64,000 nt of DNA from Pachyseris speciosa. Lineage: Eukaryota > Cnidaria > Anthozoa > Scleractinia > Pachyseridae. Below, one piece after another: positions 1-12,645 of the stretch. Location of the stretch: NCBI GenBank assembly GCA_016490735.1, contig JAEMWC010000393.1:86001-150000 (forward strand). Direction: 5' to 3'. The notes under the pieces were generated by a model. That model made no database searches. It was not told the origin of the DNA and saw nothing but the letters and a program-made list of their open reading frames with translations. Numbering within the stretch: position 1 is the stretch's first letter; each line of letters opens with the position of its first letter. Both the position numbers and the translations under genes were made by a program.

Positions 1-280
1 AAAATCTCCGTGGTAACCCCTTATATGGAGTAGCCGGGTCGATTTGACTTCCTACCCTCCGGAAATTGCGAAAAAAGCGAACAAATCTGCGGTAGAGAAA
101 GAGTTAAGCCTATTGTTTTGTAGTGTTCTCGTTGCCGTCGCCACCCTCGTTGTTTGAGCTCCCTGTTAACAGGAAGGTGGATACCGTACAAGCAAGTGAA
201 TCTGAAAGCAAGTGAATCTGAAAGGGGAGTGTTTTTGGTCCATCCCTAATTTTTGCCTGACAACGTTCCTTGTAGGGGCT

Positions 281-650
281 TTAAAAAGAACCTCCACTCT
301 TACAACAAATTCACGCTGAATTGATGGAAATAATTACCAGATTTCAAATTTTGTTTTAAAACGTGGATATAACATTTAAGTGTTCAAAAAAATGGATATC
401 ATTATCGCCTAATTTCGCTGTTAAATTTCATGGGCGCGGCCATTTTGGATTTGATGAGGCGTGATGGTTGCCCTGTTGTTTAACACAAACAAAGGATGTT
501 CTGCTTCATTTCCTTCCTGACAATACCTGCAACCATCACGCGTTATCAAATCCAAAATCGGTGCCCTTGAAACTCAACAGAACTTGAAATGTAGTAATTA
601 TTACCTACAATTTAGCGTCAATTTGTTGTAAGAGTGGAGGTTCCCTTTAA
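281..650. repeat. TTAA-bounded foldback MITE
   Basis: The two ends are inverted copies: about 281-340 matches the reverse complement of about 594-650 with a few mismatches. A second inverted pair lies inside (about 431-475 against 525-570). Both outer ends abut TTAA (281-284 and 647-650), which suggests a piggyBac-type non-autonomous element with TTAA target duplication. It carries no coding capacity. Confidence 0.6.
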
Positions 651-1022
651 CAGCCACCTACTGAGAAATAATATATGACGTGTGGAATCCAAGAAAATGT
701 GAGGCGAATACAGTGATAAAAGTGGCGTCGATGGGAATTTACGTTTAACATCGGCCAGGGAAAAATCAGTGAAAAAGTAATAACTGAAAGCGTAAATTAT
801 TTTAATTACTTTTCGGTCATCAACACTCTTTACACCAACATTTCTAGTACACAAATTATTGCCTTTTATTGCAGCAACCGACTGATTTACTACAGAGATT
901 TTGGATCTCGCTTACGGCAAACGGTAGACGATAGGGTCTCTTTTACGTTTTTGCAAAAGAATTATTGCGTACGTCGAAAACATGCAAAATAATTCCGTGG
1001 CTTGTAGTTACCGTGAACGAAC

Positions 1023-1359
1023 TACAAACGTCTCTAATTTTGAGGCTGCGTCGCCCAAAACCATATAAACTGTAAAAAATTTTTACGAATTGTCTGATAG
1101 TCGTGAAAATGGGCAAATGCAGTCATTTTCACCTCAGTTACTTCCAAATAGTAGGCTCATGACGGAATTTTACTGCTGTCTGATACGAATACGAATTGTC
1201 TGATAGTCGTGAAAATGGGCAAATGCAGTCATTTTCACCTCAGTTACTTCCAAATAGTAGGCTCATGACGGAATTTTACTGCTGTCACAAAACTGAAAAA
1301 TATTTTTAAGAGTTGATATGGTTTTGGGGACGCAACCTCAAAATTAGAGACGTTTGTAT
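1023..1359. repeat. Foldback element with an internal 106-bp tandem duplication
   Basis: Arms at 1023-1066 and 1317-1359 are near-perfect inverted repeats (one indel, a few mismatches). Between them a segment of about 96 bp occurs twice in direct orientation (about 1085-1180 and 1191-1286), period 106 bp. The copies look identical, so the duplication is recent. No gene is seen. Confidence 0.6.
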
Positions 1360-4300
1360 GGACTTTGAACTATGTTTTAAAGTCCATAACTTGGTCTCTG
1401 TTCAACCTAAAACCATTAAACTTGGGCAAATGGCCAATCTCAGTGTTATCTTCCACGTGATGATGTCAATTTATCGATTAGTTAAAATTCAAAACTCGCC
1501 TCAGTTCCCTACGCAACTCCGAAACGGCCTATAAAGGAAACTGTCTGCGGTGATATAGACGTCAAAAATGCCATCATCGGTTGTCAAATCACGGAATAAC
1601 TAGTTCGACTAAAACAATAGTTTTGAACGTTTGTAGCTAACCGTTGCACATACATTGTAACTAAATAGTCAGTAGAAACTAGACTAGACAATTTGGTGAA
1701 CGCGCTGTTCGGGCACTATGAAACAGAACCGTCTTAATTCAAGTACAATCGGCTGAGCCTTAAATCATTATCATTTTAACTGCTGTGTACTCCGTGTACT
1801 GTCACCTTTGCAGAATATATGAGTTCTTTTCTTGGAGGCATTTAACATGAACATCAAAATTCGTATAACCTAACGCAATCTAATCAGTTTGGAAAAGCTT
1901 TCTTATTCCGAGAAATTGCGAGTCCATATCGGCCTGACTGGCCTTATCGTGCGCTTTGAACGAAGGGACTGCCCCTGTGAAAACAAGACTGATTGATTGT
2001 CCAGTATTGGGGAGAGGTTGACGAAAGGATGAAATTAACTGAGATCACACGGGGCGAACAAACAAATGAACACGTGAAAGAAAATAAGGCCTAAAGCGTA
2101 AGTGTCAGGTAGACGTGATAAACTTCACGTGTTCATTTGTTTGTTTGTTTGTTTGTTTTTATTATTTCTGCTCTCTCGACAATTTGTTTCCAAAAATGAA
2201 AATCAAACAACAAGCACTCCAGAATACAAGCTTAATATTTGCACAAGTCTTTGTTTGCAATTCTACTGCGTTTAAAAGTATTGCAAAGAGAAAGACAAAT
2301 TTTAAAACCGACTCAGCCATTTGAAGGTACAATCCACCACCTCTGCAGAGGAAAATACAATAGGTCGTAAAGCGACAGTACGTGAAGTTCACAACATTGA
2401 GTGTTTTAACACATTAATATACATCAGTAACGTCTATAATATGTTGTATCCAGTAGCGAATTCAATTTCATACAGCATCAAAAAAATCATATTTTATGCA
2501 ATATCAACATGGTGCAATTTAATTGTACGTAGTATTAACGAAATTCGATGATGGCATAACATTCGAAATACACCATGAAAGGTAAACCTGCCTTCACAAA
2601 TTAACTCGTCATATCGAGTTTTTGAGCAATCACCGAGTTTCAGAGAGGTTTCAATCAAGCTCGACGAATTACAGCAGTTTAAATATCACAATTTTTTCAA
2701 AGAAAAGTCTACTATGAGGGCATATTTCCTTGTACGTCACATAACATTTCAATTATCATCTTTTGCAGAGTTTAAATTAGAACTCCGCGAAACTTCGCAA
2801 TTTTGCTTAGCTTCAGTATGGCTAATACCCTTGTAATAAAAAAACACGCCTGTACATTTAATCTTGTAATTGAGAACATGAAACTCACCGCCAATCTGGT
2901 CTCTCTAACGGTTATCTAGCTACCTATTGAAAGGAACAGTCTTGCGGTAAACAATTCTCTCCTCTCATGCAATTTCTGTTGACAGCTGTCTAACAAGTAC
3001 ATATCCTACGTCTTTTCTACATAGAACTCCGCCCTTCATCGGATTTCTCTTTAACACAAATGACACTGCTCCGTTGTAACAAATGTAAACATGGAGTATA
3101 ATGTAATGTAATGAGCAGCTTTGATGAGGCTGCGTAACACCAATCTCGTTACCGGAGTCTTCGCTAACTATGGAAAGCGGTCGATTACGAAAGAATCTGG
3201 AAATTCCTAATACGTAAGTACGAAAATATCTGATTTTCTGTTGAAGTGCACGCTTATTTCACCAGTTCGTTTGGCGCACGTTTCGCCATGTTGGTATTCT
3301 GTCTTACGTACGGTCATTTATATCGTCAAAAAAAGGAAACAGACAAACAAAAAGGAAATCAAACCCAGTGAATCTCTCCAGAGTTTCCTTTCTCTTTCAA
3401 GCAGGAAAAAAGTTGGAGGTAAGAGAGTAGAACAACTCGTTGAATGAGGCGAGGTGTAATAAAACAGTCAGTGAACACCTGAAATTTCTTTTCATTAATA
3501 TTTCTTGCATTTCCTGATCTGTAAAAACTTGATAACAAGACTTTCTGGGTCGGTCTATTTTGAAGGCACACAACGTAAGTAATTTCAATTTCCCGCAAAC
3601 AATTATCCGATTTTCTTCATTTCCTGTTTGACTGGACAAATATGTGACACAAGCAAGACATTTTATTGTCAACTTAGAACATGTAGGGTCAGACCCTGTT
3701 GTGTGGAAGATTTTCCCTAGGAAGGGGTTATAAAAACTAGAGTGTACAACACAGCCACGTTAGGCTGGTTATCTAATAAAGTAAACTGATAATATGATTT
3801 AACACAACTGTTCGTGAATACTCAAGGCTTTCGTTTCTGGAGGTAAATCTTTGTTTGTAGCACCTTAACCTGTCGATGGAATGAGAATAAAAGCTAATAA
3901 GAATAACGCTATTCTACTTAAACTGCTACTACAGTTTCCTTTTATCTTCGGTTTTGAATACAGTACAGAATGCCCTTCACACCAAGTTTCATTGAAACGT
4001 TCGCATGGATAGTCGTGTTATTCCAAGCTACGGCTCCTATGGCCCCCCATTATTCAACTAAAAAATGGTAGAGAACAATCGAGATGGTTGGGTCTAGTTT
4101 GGACTGGACAGGACGGGACGTCATATTCGCATCCCGGGAAAACAAAGTGGCTACTTTAGTAAGCAATCTTCAAGAAGAGCTACATCTTCAAAGTATTTTT
4201 CTTGAGTTCGTATCTTAAACATAACTCCAAAGCGCTGTGTAGTAAAAGATTACGATCAAGTATTCAATATCGATGAAAACCATTGGAAAAGATTTGCATC

Positions 4301-4379
4301 TCGGCGTCGCAAAACATTTAGAATACGCCGCACAAGTACACTTAGACGCTATTCTCGCTGTTTTTCTTTCCAATGCGCT
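1360..4379. other. Host non-coding stretch
   Basis: I see no supported gene. There is a small hairpin element at about 2056-2145 (18-bp arms around a CACGTG core, ending in a (TTTG)n run). Otherwise it is AT-rich sequence with only short chance ORFs. Confidence 0.5.
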
Positions 4380-6146
4380 TTAATTGACATAATAAGCTAA
4401 CACTGAAGTATCTATATACTTACATTCTGGATATTCTTCTTCTCCAAAGTCAAACTTTACATCGTCACCGATTAGTAGGAAAGGAGCCCAGTGCTTCATG
4501 TAGCAAAACCTCTCTGAAGCTTGAAGAGTTTTCATAGCGTGGTGAACAGCAGCACATGTGCTTTTTCCTTTTCTTAGCTTTTGGTAAAAGCTTTTCATGA
4601 ACTCCATGGTGGCCTCATCATCAATTGCCCATAGTGATACTAAAACAGAACGAGCACCAGCACACAGGAAGGCCCGTGCTATCCCGACCACACCTTCAGA
4701 CTCTAACACCTCTCCTCGACCACTATGACAGCAACTTAAGACCACAAGGCTAGCTCGAAGACGCACTTCTTGCACATCTGATATTTTCAGCATGTAGTGT
4801 TCTTTGCCCGGGAATGCAGTCTTCCAGCCAGGACTTGGAGCTAGGGCAATCTCCCCAGTTTTCTTATCTCCATGGGCAGCAATGTGAACCAAGCCAGCTG
4901 ACGTTAAGCGGTTCAGCACCTCAGCTTTGGTTGCCTCATTTCCGATTAGTTGTGGAGTCTTAAGAAGTTCGCCAATCATTTGTACTTCTTTTCTCGCGCA
5001 GGGCAACTCACATAAAGGCTTTCGAATTGCTTTGGTACATGGATCTCCTACTAAAAGTGCCCCACGCCTACTGTGAAAGTCCGCAGGTACATCTGCCAGC
5101 AGCTTTAAATGTGTCAGCGAGGGAATCGTGCGGATTCTGATAGATTTGCTTAGTGCGGACCATGGAGCCAAGCACAACGGACCATCTGGGACAACGATTA
5201 GTTCGTCCCTTTGGAGCAGATCCGAAATGGGACTGATAATTAAATCATACAATTGCTGTAAAGGGTTCTCGACACACTTGGATGGCTCATTACCTTCTTC
5301 ATCGCCTTCTCTAGTGGATGGCGGATCACTACTCAAGTTGTCCAGTGTGCGATTCTCGCATCTAACACCAACACCAGCTCCAATTTCTTTCAGAGCGGCC
5401 TCTAACAAGATGGAAATTGCATCTTCGTCTTTATTCTCGCCTCTGATTTTCCCGCGACGAAACGTAATTTCGTTGCCTCTTTCCAGAAACCAAATATTCA
5501 CTGTGTCTCCTTTTGTAGCAAGAAAAGCTACTGGTGTAGATACTTCTCTTAGAACGTAAGAAATTGTCTCTTTCGTGTCAAGTTCCGCTGACAGATCAGT
5601 GCTTAGGCCGTATTGCATCTTCAAGGCCTCCATAAGAGCCTGAGCTCGTCCATGTTCAGCAGCACACAAGGCTTCATAACTGTCTCCCACTTTTAAAAAC
5701 GCCGTCCACAACATAGTATAAACATTGTGATAGAGTTCACGAAAGCTTAATTTCCAAGTCTCCTCAGATTGAAGGCTTGCTCTTATGCTATTCAACACTT
5801 CTACGCTAGACTGGTACAATCCTATAGCTTTATGAACTTTGCCGAAGTCGTAATAAGTATTGCCGAGATTGCATAGGCATGCCCTTCTCCTGCTCGATCG
5901 CCCACTTCTTTGGCAATCTGTAAATTCTAGCCCATGGTACTCTATCGCCTTTTGGAAGTCACCAAGGCAATCATAAGCATTGCCGAGATTGCCATAGGCA
6001 CGCCCTTCTCCTGCTCGATCGCCCACTTCTTTGGCAATCTGTAAATGTAGCCCATGGTACTCTATCGCCTTTTGGAAGTCACCAAGTGACTGATAAGCAT
6101 TGCCGAGATTGCCATAGGCACCACCTTCTCCTGCTCGATCGCCCAC
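4380..6146 (-). CDS. TPR-CHAT protein, C-terminal part with CHAT protease-like domain
   Basis: This 588-residue frame begins inside the TPR array and continues into a CHAT domain (caspase/separase-like fold associated with TPRs). The dyad is visible: His in HIAAHGD and Cys in [12 protein letters not shown], followed by the typical SLWAIDD and [10 protein letters not shown] segments. CHAT domains are cysteine-protease-like modules found behind TPR arrays; the substrate here is unknown. The frame is out of register with the N-terminal ORF (6182-8248) because of one missing base near 6194. Two compensating single-base differences (an extra base near 5925, a missing base near 5872) give a stretch of about 18 residues that does not fit the repeat. 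The two ORFs are probably one gene, either a recent pseudogene or an assembly error in the repeat. Stop is TAA at 4380. Confidence 0.85.
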   Translation of the reverse strand: MGDRAGEGGAYGNLGNAYQSLGDFQKAIEYHGLHLQIAKEVGDRAGEGRAYGNLGNAYDCLGDFQKAIEYHGLEFTDCQRSGRSSRRRACLCNLGNTYYDFGKVHKAIGLYQSSVEVLNSIRASLQSEETWKLSFRELYHNVYTMLWTAFLKVGDSYEALCAAEHGRAQALMEALKMQYGLSTDLSAELDTKETISYVLREVSTPVAFLATKGDTVNIWFLERGNEITFRRGKIRGENKDEDAISILLEAALKEIGAGVGVRCENRTLDNLSSDPPSTREGDEEGNEPSKCVENPLQQLYDLIISPISDLLQRDELIVVPDGPLCLAPWSALSKSIRIRTIPSLTHLKLLADVPADFHSRRGALLVGDPCTKAIRKPLCELPCARKEVQMIGELLKTPQLIGNEATKAEVLNRLTSAGLVHIAAHGDKKTGEIALAPSPGWKTAFPGKEHYMLKISDVQEVRLRASLVVLSCCHSGRGEVLESEGVVGIARAFLCAGARSVLVSLWAIDDEATMEFMKSFYQKLRKGKSTCAAVHHAMKTLQASERFCYMKHWAPFLLIGDDVKFDFGEEEYPECKYIDTSVLAYYVN

Positions 6147-8120
6147 TTCTTTGGCAATCTGTAAATCTAGCCCATGGTACTCTATCGCCTTTTGAAGTCA
6201 CCAAGTGACTGATAAGCATTGCCGAGATTGCCATAGGCACCACCTTCTCCTGCTCGATCGCCCACTTCTTTGGCAATCTGTAAACGTAGCCCATGGTACT
6301 CTATCGCCTTTTGGAAGTCACCAAGGCAATAATAAGCAATGCCGAGATTGCCATAGGCACGCCCTTCTCCTGCTCGATCGCCCACTTCTTTGGCAATCTG
6401 TAAATGTAGCCCATGGTACTCTATCGCCTTTTGGAAGTCACCAAGTGACTTATAAGCATTGCCGAGATTGCCATAGGCACCACCTTCTCCTGCTCGATCG
6501 CCCACTTCTTTGGCAATCTGTAAACGTAGCCCATGGTACTCTATCGCCTTTTGGAAGTCACCAAGGCAATAATAAGCATTGCCGAGATTGCCATAGGCAC
6601 GCCCTTCTCCTGCTCGATCGCCCACTTCTTTGGCAATCTGTAAATGTAGCCCATGGTACTCTATCGCCTTTTGGAAGTCACCAAGTGACTGATAAGCATT
6701 GCCGAGATTGCCATAGGCACCACCTTCTCCTGCTCGATCGCCCACTTCTTTGGCAATCTGTAAATCTAGCCCATGGTACTCTATCGCCTTTTGGAAGTCA
6801 CCAAGGCAATCATAAGCATTGCCGAGATTGCCATAGGCACGCCCTTCTCCTGCTCGATCGCCCACTTCTTTGGCAATCTGTAAATGTAGCCCATGGTACT
6901 CTATCGCCTTTTGGAAGTCACCAAGTGACTGATAAGCATTGCCGAGATTGCCATAGGCACCACCTTCTCCTGCTCGATCGCCCACTTCTTTGGCAATCTG
7001 TAAATCTAGCCCATGGTACTCTATCGCCTTCTCGAAGTCACCAAGTGACTGATAAGCATTGCCGAGATTGCCATAGGCACCACCTTCTCCTGCTCGATCG
7101 CCCACTTCTTTGGCAATCTGTAAATGTAGCCCATGGTACTCTATCGCCTTTTGGAAGTCACCAAGTGACTGATAAGCATTGCCGAGATTGCCATAGGCAC
7201 CACCTTCTCCTGCTCGATCGCCCACTTCTTTGGCAATCTGTAAATGTAGCCCATGGTACTCTATCGCCTTTTGGAAGTCACCAAGTGACTTATAAGCATT
7301 GCCGAGATTGCCATAGGCACTACCTTCTCCTGCTCGATCGCCCACTTCTTTGGCAATCTGTAAATCTAGCCCATGGTACTCTATCGCCTTTTGGAAGTCA
7401 CCAAGTGACCTATAAGCATTGCCGAGATTGCCATAGGCACCACCTTCTCCTGCTCGATGGCCCACTTCTTTGGCAATCTGTAAATCTAGCCCATGGTACT
7501 CTATCGCCTTTTGGAAGTCACCAAGTGACTGATAAGCATTGCCGAGATTGCCATAGGCACGCCCTTCTCCTGCTCGATCGCCCAATTCTTTGGCAATCTG
7601 TAAATGTAGCCCATGGTACTCTATCGCCTTTTGGAAGTCACCAAGTGACTGATAAGCATTGCCGAGATTGCCATAGGCACCACCTTCTCCTGCTCGATCG
7701 CCCACTTCTTTGGAAATCTGTAAATCTAGCCCATGGTACTCTATCGCCTTTTGGAAGTCACCAAGTGACCTATAAGCATTGCCGAGATTGCCATAGGCAC
7801 TACCTTCTCCTGCTCGATCGCCCACTTCTTTGGCAATCTGTAAATCTAGCCCATGGTACTCTATCGCCTTTTGGAAGTCACCAAGTGACCTATAAGCATT
7901 GCCGAGATTGCCATAGGCACCACCTTCTCCTGCTCGATCGCCCACTTCTTTGGCAATCTGTAAATCTAGCCCATGGTACTCTATCGCCTTTTGGAAGTCA
8001 CCAAGGCAATCATAAGCAATGCCGAGATTGCGATAGGCACGCCCTTCTCCTGCTCGATCGCCCACTTCTTTGGCAATCTGTAAATGTAGCCCATGGTACT
8101 CCATCGCCTTTCTGAAGTCA
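5930..8120 (-). repeat. Tandem 120-bp (40-residue) TPR repeats
   Basis: About 18-20 head-to-tail copies of a 120-bp unit encode TPR units of 40 residues with the core [19 protein letters not shown]. Copies differ at only a few positions (for example the residue before LGDFQ and the one after YHGL), and the same variants recur at scattered positions, a sign of unequal exchange or gene conversion. Few stops fall in any frame, so long antisense frames appear by chance. Confidence 0.9.
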
Positions 8121-8248
8121 CCACGTGAGCGATAAGCATTGCCGAGACTGCAATAGACACGCCCTTCACTTGAACGATCTCCCTTTCGTTTGGCCAGATT
8201 CAGTCGTTTTTCTAGTTGTTCGATGACGTTTTTCTTTAGACCGGCCAT
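6182..8248 (-). CDS. TPR-CHAT protein, N-terminal TPR array
   Basis: The ATG at 8248 opens a 688-residue frame: a short N-terminal helix ([16 protein letters not shown]) and then about 17 TPR units of 40 residues. TPR arrays form superhelical protein-binding surfaces, so this part would be the sensor or scaffold for the downstream CHAT domain. The frame ends prematurely (GDFKRR stop) because one of two consecutive C bases (coding strand) present in every other repeat is missing near 6194. Correcting for this would join it to 4380-6146. Just upstream, a splice-acceptor-like sequence suggests a 5' non-coding exon. TPR-CHAT genes are expanded in corals and other cnidarians, but I cannot assign an orthologue. 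Confidence 0.85.
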   Translation of the reverse strand: MAGLKKNVIEQLEKRLNLAKRKGDRSSEGRVYCSLGNAYRSRGDFRKAMEYHGLHLQIAKEVGDRAGEGRAYRNLGIAYDCLGDFQKAIEYHGLDLQIAKEVGDRAGEGGAYGNLGNAYRSLGDFQKAIEYHGLDLQIAKEVGDRAGEGSAYGNLGNAYRSLGDFQKAIEYHGLDLQISKEVGDRAGEGGAYGNLGNAYQSLGDFQKAIEYHGLHLQIAKELGDRAGEGRAYGNLGNAYQSLGDFQKAIEYHGLDLQIAKEVGHRAGEGGAYGNLGNAYRSLGDFQKAIEYHGLDLQIAKEVGDRAGEGSAYGNLGNAYKSLGDFQKAIEYHGLHLQIAKEVGDRAGEGGAYGNLGNAYQSLGDFQKAIEYHGLHLQIAKEVGDRAGEGGAYGNLGNAYQSLGDFEKAIEYHGLDLQIAKEVGDRAGEGGAYGNLGNAYQSLGDFQKAIEYHGLHLQIAKEVGDRAGEGRAYGNLGNAYDCLGDFQKAIEYHGLDLQIAKEVGDRAGEGGAYGNLGNAYQSLGDFQKAIEYHGLHLQIAKEVGDRAGEGRAYGNLGNAYYCLGDFQKAIEYHGLRLQIAKEVGDRAGEGGAYGNLGNAYKSLGDFQKAIEYHGLHLQIAKEVGDRAGEGRAYGNLGIAYYCLGDFQKAIEYHGLRLQIAKEVGDRAGEGGAYGNLGNAYQSLGDFKRR

Positions 8249-8280
8249 TTACGTCTTGGAGTCCCTGTGAAAAGATTGTT
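8249..8280 (-). promoter_or_regulatory. Probable 3' splice site of a 5' UTR intron
   Basis: On the minus strand a pyrimidine-rich run ending in TTTTCACAG (AG at 8265-8266) lies 16 nt before the ATG of the TPR-CHAT gene. This fits an intron acceptor, so the promoter would be further upstream, beyond 8.3 kb. Confidence 0.4.
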
Positions 8281-10137
8281 TTTCTTTTTAAAGTAAATTA
8301 TAGGACTAACCACTAAGCACTATATGCTTTGATAGGGCTCGCTGCAATTAGGGGAAACATGCAGTGAAAAATAATTAATCATAACAAAACACGAATATCA
8401 TCCTAGTGTCATACACGTTAAATGAATATAATAAAGAGTTAAATAAATGAATTGAATGAAATATGTCTAAGACATGAAAGCCCAGTTATGAGAGGACAAA
8501 ACGTACTTCATTGTTGGTAAGGCTAGAAAGAGACGGTATAGGTTCGGAGATTTCCATCGAGATGAATTCCTCAATTCCTGTGCCCTAAACGTTAAGATTT
8601 TTCTACTGGAGGCGTCTATTGCTAATAGATTGTACAGGTAACCTTTCATAGATTGTGCTCTAAAAGTAGCATATTCTTCCGAAATATGCTACTATTGGCA
8701 CAAATCACACAACATCAAAGTTATGTCATTCTTATTTTTTATTCACATACATTTATCTTGCTAAAATACAACAAAAATTGATCTGGTGATAGTTTTTGGA
8801 AGAATCCAACATTTGTGCGACAGTAATGTTCATCGCATAATTACCAGTGATAATGTACAAAAAGTACGTTGTATGATAAGTTGTATGCATTCCAAAAAGA
8901 GGCTTCTATGGGGCAGAACCAGTAGGGATGTTGTGGACTCTCTGGTTCCACAGAAGAAGCAGTATGAGTCATCTTCAGTTTCATATCCATTTTGTTTAGG
9001 AATTGATTTGTTGCTTTTCGTCTCGTGCTTTTAGTACAATAATGAGCTTGAAAGTACCTGTAATTAACGATGTTAATAGCTTATTTAACTTCCCTTTGTT
9101 GTTTTGATAACGTAGTCACTTAATTTAAAACTTACGCTGAAAGGTATCCTTAAATTATTTGTTTTTGAGAACTTTTTCTCGCTACAAGTGAACGTGTTGT
9201 TTTGAGTAGTAAGTGACTTTATTTTCATTGGCAACACCACCTTCGAGATAGCTTTCGTTTCTATCGTACAGGTGTGCGGTAATTATTGGATGTTTATTTA
9301 TTTTACCACAAAATCCAAATAACGATAAAACAAAACAGTTACACAAAACAAATGAAAGTGGCGAGGAAGCCCAAAAGGAAACCACGAGGATTATAGACAT
9401 TGGGCTCCCTCAGAGTAAAAATGAAGTTAACCGTAACAGTAAGGCCAGGATTGAAAGTAAAATACAATGAAGGTAGGTGTAAATTAACTAAATACATAGA
9501 CTGAGTTGACAAAATATAAAGTATGGTACATGTAACAATGACTATAAAAATAATATCAGACATGTGAAGAAAGATAACTATTTACTACAAGATTTTTAAC
9601 TAATAATTCACATATATTTTTTTTTCAATTTCGTTTTGAATGAGTGGAGAGAATTAGATTCTTTAAGATCATTTTCTAAAGAGTTATAATAAGTTGGTCC
9701 TTGGAAACTGACAGAAAATTTACGAAGGTTTGTTCAACAAAAAGGAAGGTGAAAATCGTTCGCGTATCTAGTAGCATAGCTATGGACTTGTTTGTTTAAA
9801 GAAAAATAATTGTTGAATTTGAAGGCAAAAGAGAATGGTTAAGAGAAAACATAACTTTACCCAATTCCAGTTGTCTAATATCGGAAAGTTTTAGTAGCTC
9901 TAATTCTTTAAAAATATGGTCTGAATGGGAATCGAAAGTTGATTATTATCGGTTTGTGTGATCCCAAAGTGATGCAATCCACCTGGGAATGTATTGATCT
10001 TACCGTTAACGTATTGTGCAAAATGTGCCTTGATTTGCATTATCTTCACGGGGTACAAACGGACTTTTAGTTTACTGGACATGGTATTTGGTTTGTGTTT
10101 CACTTGTCTTCCATTTTTGCAAGTATATATAGGAAAG
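8281..10137. other. Host non-coding stretch
   Basis: I see no supported gene, RNA or clear repeat boundary here. It may contain the 5' exon and promoter of the TPR-CHAT gene, but I cannot place them. Confidence 0.4.
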
Positions 10138-10560
10138 TTAGAATAGAATAGAATAGTTTATTTAATGTCGAAGAACGTGGGAAGTGTTTGCACAACCTTC
10201 CGAGCCAGAGGCTCATGTTAAAAATGCTCGACAAACTAAACTTACAAAACAAGTTAAATTGTGAATTATGCACATACAAATATAAAAACCTAACTATTAA
10301 GTACATCAAGAGAATGTAAAAATGTAAAATTAGAAGATTATATACAGTTCATACACTGGCACCCTGTGAATTTAACACATTTCAGGCGAGCACGAAATTG
10401 TGCAAAAGTAGTCGAGGATTTGGCGACATCTGGTAAACGATTCCATATGTGGGCAATCATGTACAAATAGGGGTTGTGTATAACAAGGCTGTTATGTGGA
10501 GGCTGCACAACATTTAAGCCACTGCCTCGTATATTGTATTTAGTTAATCGAGGTATAAAA
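10138..10560 (-). mobile_element. 3' end of a non-LTR retrotransposon (LINE, CR1/L2-like)
   Basis: On the minus strand the frame ending with TAA at 10338-10340 reads the usual C-terminal tail of a LINE reverse transcriptase ORF, with the conserved block HIWNRLPDVAKSSTTFAQFR, then a Cys-rich end. It is followed by a 3' UTR ending in a short AATAG/TAGAA simple-repeat tail at 10138-10156, typical of LINE 3' ends. The element is 5'-truncated; the RT catalytic domain is absent. Confidence 0.7.
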
Positions 10561-10620
10561 CATTGAGAGATATAATTTGGGCCATCTAGTTTAAAACACT
10601 TGAAAAAAAGAATAAGCGAT

Positions 10621-12430
10621 TGTAGTATTTGTAGTTACCCAGTCTGTGCTAACTAGGAAGTTTTTCTTTTTTCAGATTGTGATTGATTTGTTATTGCCCT
10701 AAGGGAGGTTCGCTTCATCTTGGCCTAGATAAATGATTCGCATAACATTTTGTGTCTGTGTGGAAACTGCCATCGGATGGAGCGAGAAGAAGAGAATATC
10801 TGCAGTAAGGAGTTTGATGTAGTTTTGCCGAAAAATTTGAAGGTTGAACACCTTTCAGCAGTTTGTCTGAATTATTGGGTTTTACAGGCTGCCTGGCCGC
10901 AATATAGGCAACAGTATGGTAACTCGGCAAGGGAAGGAGGAATGAAAACGTAAAGCTTGTGGGATGTGGCTGGAGTGACAAGGATACTTCACAAATTAAT
11001 GTGATCAAGTAAGCTGAAGCCACTCAAAAGGCACTAAGGCCGGGAAGGAGGAAGCCTAACACAAGACGAGTATGGCGCATTGAATACCAGCAAGTGGTAG
11101 GGTGGTGCTGGGGATCATTAGGTAAGGAAATATAGAGTTCCTTTACCTTCCTGGCTGGGAGCTGCATCAGGGCACATTTGCATGACCCTGGGAGACTAGA
11201 AGACGATACGTCCTTCACAGGTTTTCATTACGCAGATAAGTAGATTTGCTCAAAGTCATAGAGCGGACTTTGAAAATCAGAAGCAAGGAATTATGGCGAC
11301 CGGCTCTCAAAGTGCGCATTTTGTATGCATTTCAAAACTCCTTCCAGATAATACAACCACAAGAAACAACTGCTCAACTAATTGACAAAAGTACACAAGG
11401 TGATCTTACGTGTTTGCCTGATTCCACGTCGCCAGACCCCAAAAGTGCAAGTTATACAGGAAAAACTTTGAAATGTTACACATAATTCACATCTCAAAAC
11501 GTCTTCGAAATTGGTCTGAGCATTCAAAGCCATCTTGATTGAAAAAATGTTCTCTAATTCCCTACGAATGAAGAAAACTTTTTGCCCCGGCATTTGCCGC
11601 CATATCGGATATCCCAGCATGCCCAACTAGAGGAAAAGAGATGCAAATTTTTCACTTTTTAGAGAAAATAGGCAAATAAACTACTTGAAAATAAACAATA
11701 AAGCTTTAAAAAGCGCGTGGTGACTCCCACTTTTTACCTCACAAAACCAAAGTGGCAAGGACATGATGATTTTTTCATAGTTCGCAAAATATATTTAGAC
11801 TGTTTTCTCTGAAATAGAAGAGAGCAGTCAGGGACCAAAAATGGCTCCAATGCAATGATTTTGTATTAAATACCACATAAAAAGCAGTTTTTATATCACC
11901 AATTGTTATGTATTTCAAAACTTGTGGTTTGTTGTTGCCTTGGTGTATGTAAACGGAAATTCCAAGGAAATGCTCGGAGAAATATTTCCTCTTTTCTTTG
12001 TTTACCAAGTCTGTTTTTTTCCACCTTTGGACTTGATTATCTCTGACAAATGCGTGGCTACTTTCAACTTTCTTTTCAGTTTTCAACATCTACATTCTTG
12101 CATAGTGATAATACGCGAAAAAATATCTCCGTATAAGTAGGCACCGTGCTTAAATCGTGCGATAATTTGATTCACAATTTTCATTGGTTTATTTCAGCGA
12201 GCTAAAATACATTTCAGGCCGCTGTGAAAACAAACTTTTTGTCTTCACAAACGATTAAACGGATGGACGGTGTGAAAACAACTTTTTCACCAGTGTGGGA
12301 AAGCACTTCTGTACAACCTGGGGCAAACTCTGTAAATATCGGGGAATCACTGGCTGTGGTGAGGCCGGGATCTATTACGGCAAGCGAGTATCTTCGAGAC
12401 AGCAATTTCACTCAGAACTTGGTTCCAAGG
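10621..12430. other. Host non-coding stretch
   Basis: Only short, unsupported ORFs are present. I recognise no gene or mobile element. Confidence 0.4.
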
Positions 12431-12454
12431 TAGCGTTTAATACCAAGACTTGAA

Positions 12455-12645
12455 CGGCTTGTACGGGATTCGAACCCACGACCTTTGCGGTCGTGGGTTC
12501 GAACCCCGTACAAGACTAAATTTTTTTTAAGGCTTTATTTTCACTACTGCTTAAGCAGTGTTCATAACTGCGATGATCAGTGACATATTTAATGATTAAT
12601 CCACATTTTAAATATATGATTTTCATATATTCATTCTCATAAAGT
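12455..12645. mobile_element. tRNA-derived foldback element, copy 1
   Basis: About 12455-12515 is a near-perfect palindrome built from two inverted copies of a tRNA 3' half (T-arm with GGTTCGAA and acceptor) around a short spacer. The following 120 bp (AGGCTTTATTTTCACTACTG onward) matches the flanks of the element at 16985-17265. This copy appears to have lost the 5' half of the tRNA module and gained an inverted 3' half. Confidence 0.6.

Noticed and set aside
6205..8115. 636-codon plus-strand ORF across the TPR array
   Set aside because: It is the antisense of a 120-bp repeat that happens to lack stops; its protein is a meaningless 40-residue repeat and the minus strand has the TPR signature.
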